Shown here: piece after piece, positions 63,644-64,000 of the stretch
Layout: each line of letters opens with the position of its first letter
How positions within the stretch are numbered: position 1 is the first letter of the stretch
From: Lentibacillus jeotgali
GTDB lineage: Bacteria; Bacillota; Bacilli; Bacillales; Amphibacillaceae
Length of the DNA stretch: 64,000 bases
NCBI RefSeq assembly: GCF_000224785.1
Contig: NZ_AGAV01000007.1
Span: 1 to 64,000, forward strand
Reading direction: 5' to 3'
Program-made: the position numbers and the translations under genes
Notes under the pieces: generated by a model
What the model was told of the DNA's origin: nothing
Database searches by the model: none
What the model saw: the letters and a program-made list of their open reading frames with translations, nothing else

Positions 63644-63754
63644 ATGATTCCAAACGCCACATTAATCCGGCATAAGGGAACGTTTATTATTGCTTCACCG
63701 GAATTGAAAGAAGAAAGTATCGTTAAAAGGGAAGACCTTGAGGGTATAAAGTAA
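63644..63754 (+). CDS. Small open frame of unknown function, 36 aa
   Basis: An ATG at 63644 follows TGGAGAG. The product (MIPNATLIRHKGTFIIASPE, LKEESIVKREDLEGIK) looks protein-like but short and may be a fragment. Confidence 0.35.
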   Translation: MIPNATLIRHKGTFIIASPELKEESIVKREDLEGIK

Positions 63755-63798
63755 TTTCAGGAAAATAACAAACGTTACTTCCCTGAAATTGATATAAG

Positions 63799-64000
63799 CT
63801 ATGTTCTATCCCAAAAGCGTTGCTGCGTAATGGCGGAGACAAATTCCTGTCCGAAATTTGGATTATTTGCGGCTGAAACGATGCCAAGTAAATTATTGTC
63901 TTCTGATGCCTGAATAAAAGACTGGCCAGATGAGGCAACACCTATTGGCTTATAGTGCTTATATGCTGTGTGCATGAAATACGTAATATCAGCATTAAAT
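63799..64000 (-). CDS. Third catalase-like gene, C-terminal end (continues beyond the window)
   Basis: Leftwards the frame runs FNADITYFMHTAYKHYKPIG, VASSGQSFIQASEDNNLLGI, AANNPNFGQEFVSAITQQRF and WDRT with a TAG at 63799-63801. This aligns residue for residue with the last ~65 residues of the catalase at 36778 (KPIGVATTGQSCIHASKTNN and so on). It is the DJ-1-like domain of another large catalase. The rest lies to the right of the window. Confidence 0.85.
   Translation of the reverse strand, partial: FNADITYFMHTAYKHYKPIGVASSGQSFIQASEDNNLLGIVSAANNPNFGQEFVSAITQQRFWDRT

Overview
The window looks like a chromosome segment of a low-GC, spore-forming Bacillaceae bacterium, probably a salt-tolerant genus of the Virgibacillus/Oceanobacillus/Lentibacillus kind. 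The grounds are strong AGGAGG-type ribosome binding sites, many TTG/GTG starts, a YjcZ-type sporulation protein, a T-box-free purine/thiamine riboswitch layout typical of Bacilli, a BCCT osmolyte transporter and a GMC-type (choline dehydrogenase-like) oxidoreductase. The genus is inference; no rRNA or tRNA is present.

The left half (about 1-32 kb) is accessory in character. It has an IS110-type remnant with its long non-coding left end, an intact-length IS3-family element inserted with a 3-bp target duplication into the leader of a tiny holin-like toxin gene, many very small membrane proteins, several small genes with single-base lesions (cytidine deaminase, NUDIX, IS orfA, a small membrane protein), and the scar of a deletion that fused the first codons of an ABC ATPase to the end of its permease. 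Some two dozen copies of one dispersed palindromic repeat lie between these genes, mostly just after stop codons. Among them sit conventional units: TetR plus a DHA2 efflux pump, an Lrp-type regulator opposite a metallo-beta-lactamase-fold hydrolase, AraC opposite an EamA exporter, Lrp-AzlC-AzlD (branched-chain amino acid export), an MFS pump, a TPP riboswitch with tenA, a BCCT transporter, an aldo/keto reductase and a YrvL-like regulator.

The middle (about 32-50 kb) carries metabolic and transport genes: a formate/nitrite-family channel, a nucleoside hydrolase, an amidase with an overlapping AtzG-like small subunit, a large catalase-like protein with a DJ-1-type C-terminal domain, a DehI-family protein, a VTT membrane protein, a LysM/cell-wall hydrolase, a dicarboxylate/amino acid symporter, a luciferase-like oxidoreductase, an S66 peptidase, a GMC oxidoreductase and an Fsr-like MFS pump. 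Two arrays rich in the palindrome TCGCGCGA lie here.

The right part (about 50-64 kb) starts with core purine and arginine genes: guaC, then a guanine riboswitch plus terminator ahead of xpt-pbuX, then argC-argJ-argB-argD behind a clear sigma-A promoter. After argD there is a decayed stretch made of the tail of an M20 peptidase joined to the C-terminal half of a second catalase. Then come spore-type small proteins, a divergent urease (ureA plus a ureB-ureC fusion) with no maturation genes in view but with a histidine-rich YmaF-type gene divergently placed next to it, a second copy of the holin-like toxin module, and the C-terminus of a third catalase running off the window. Nitrogen salvage is a recurring theme (nucleoside hydrolase, amidase, xanthine salvage, GMP reductase, urease).
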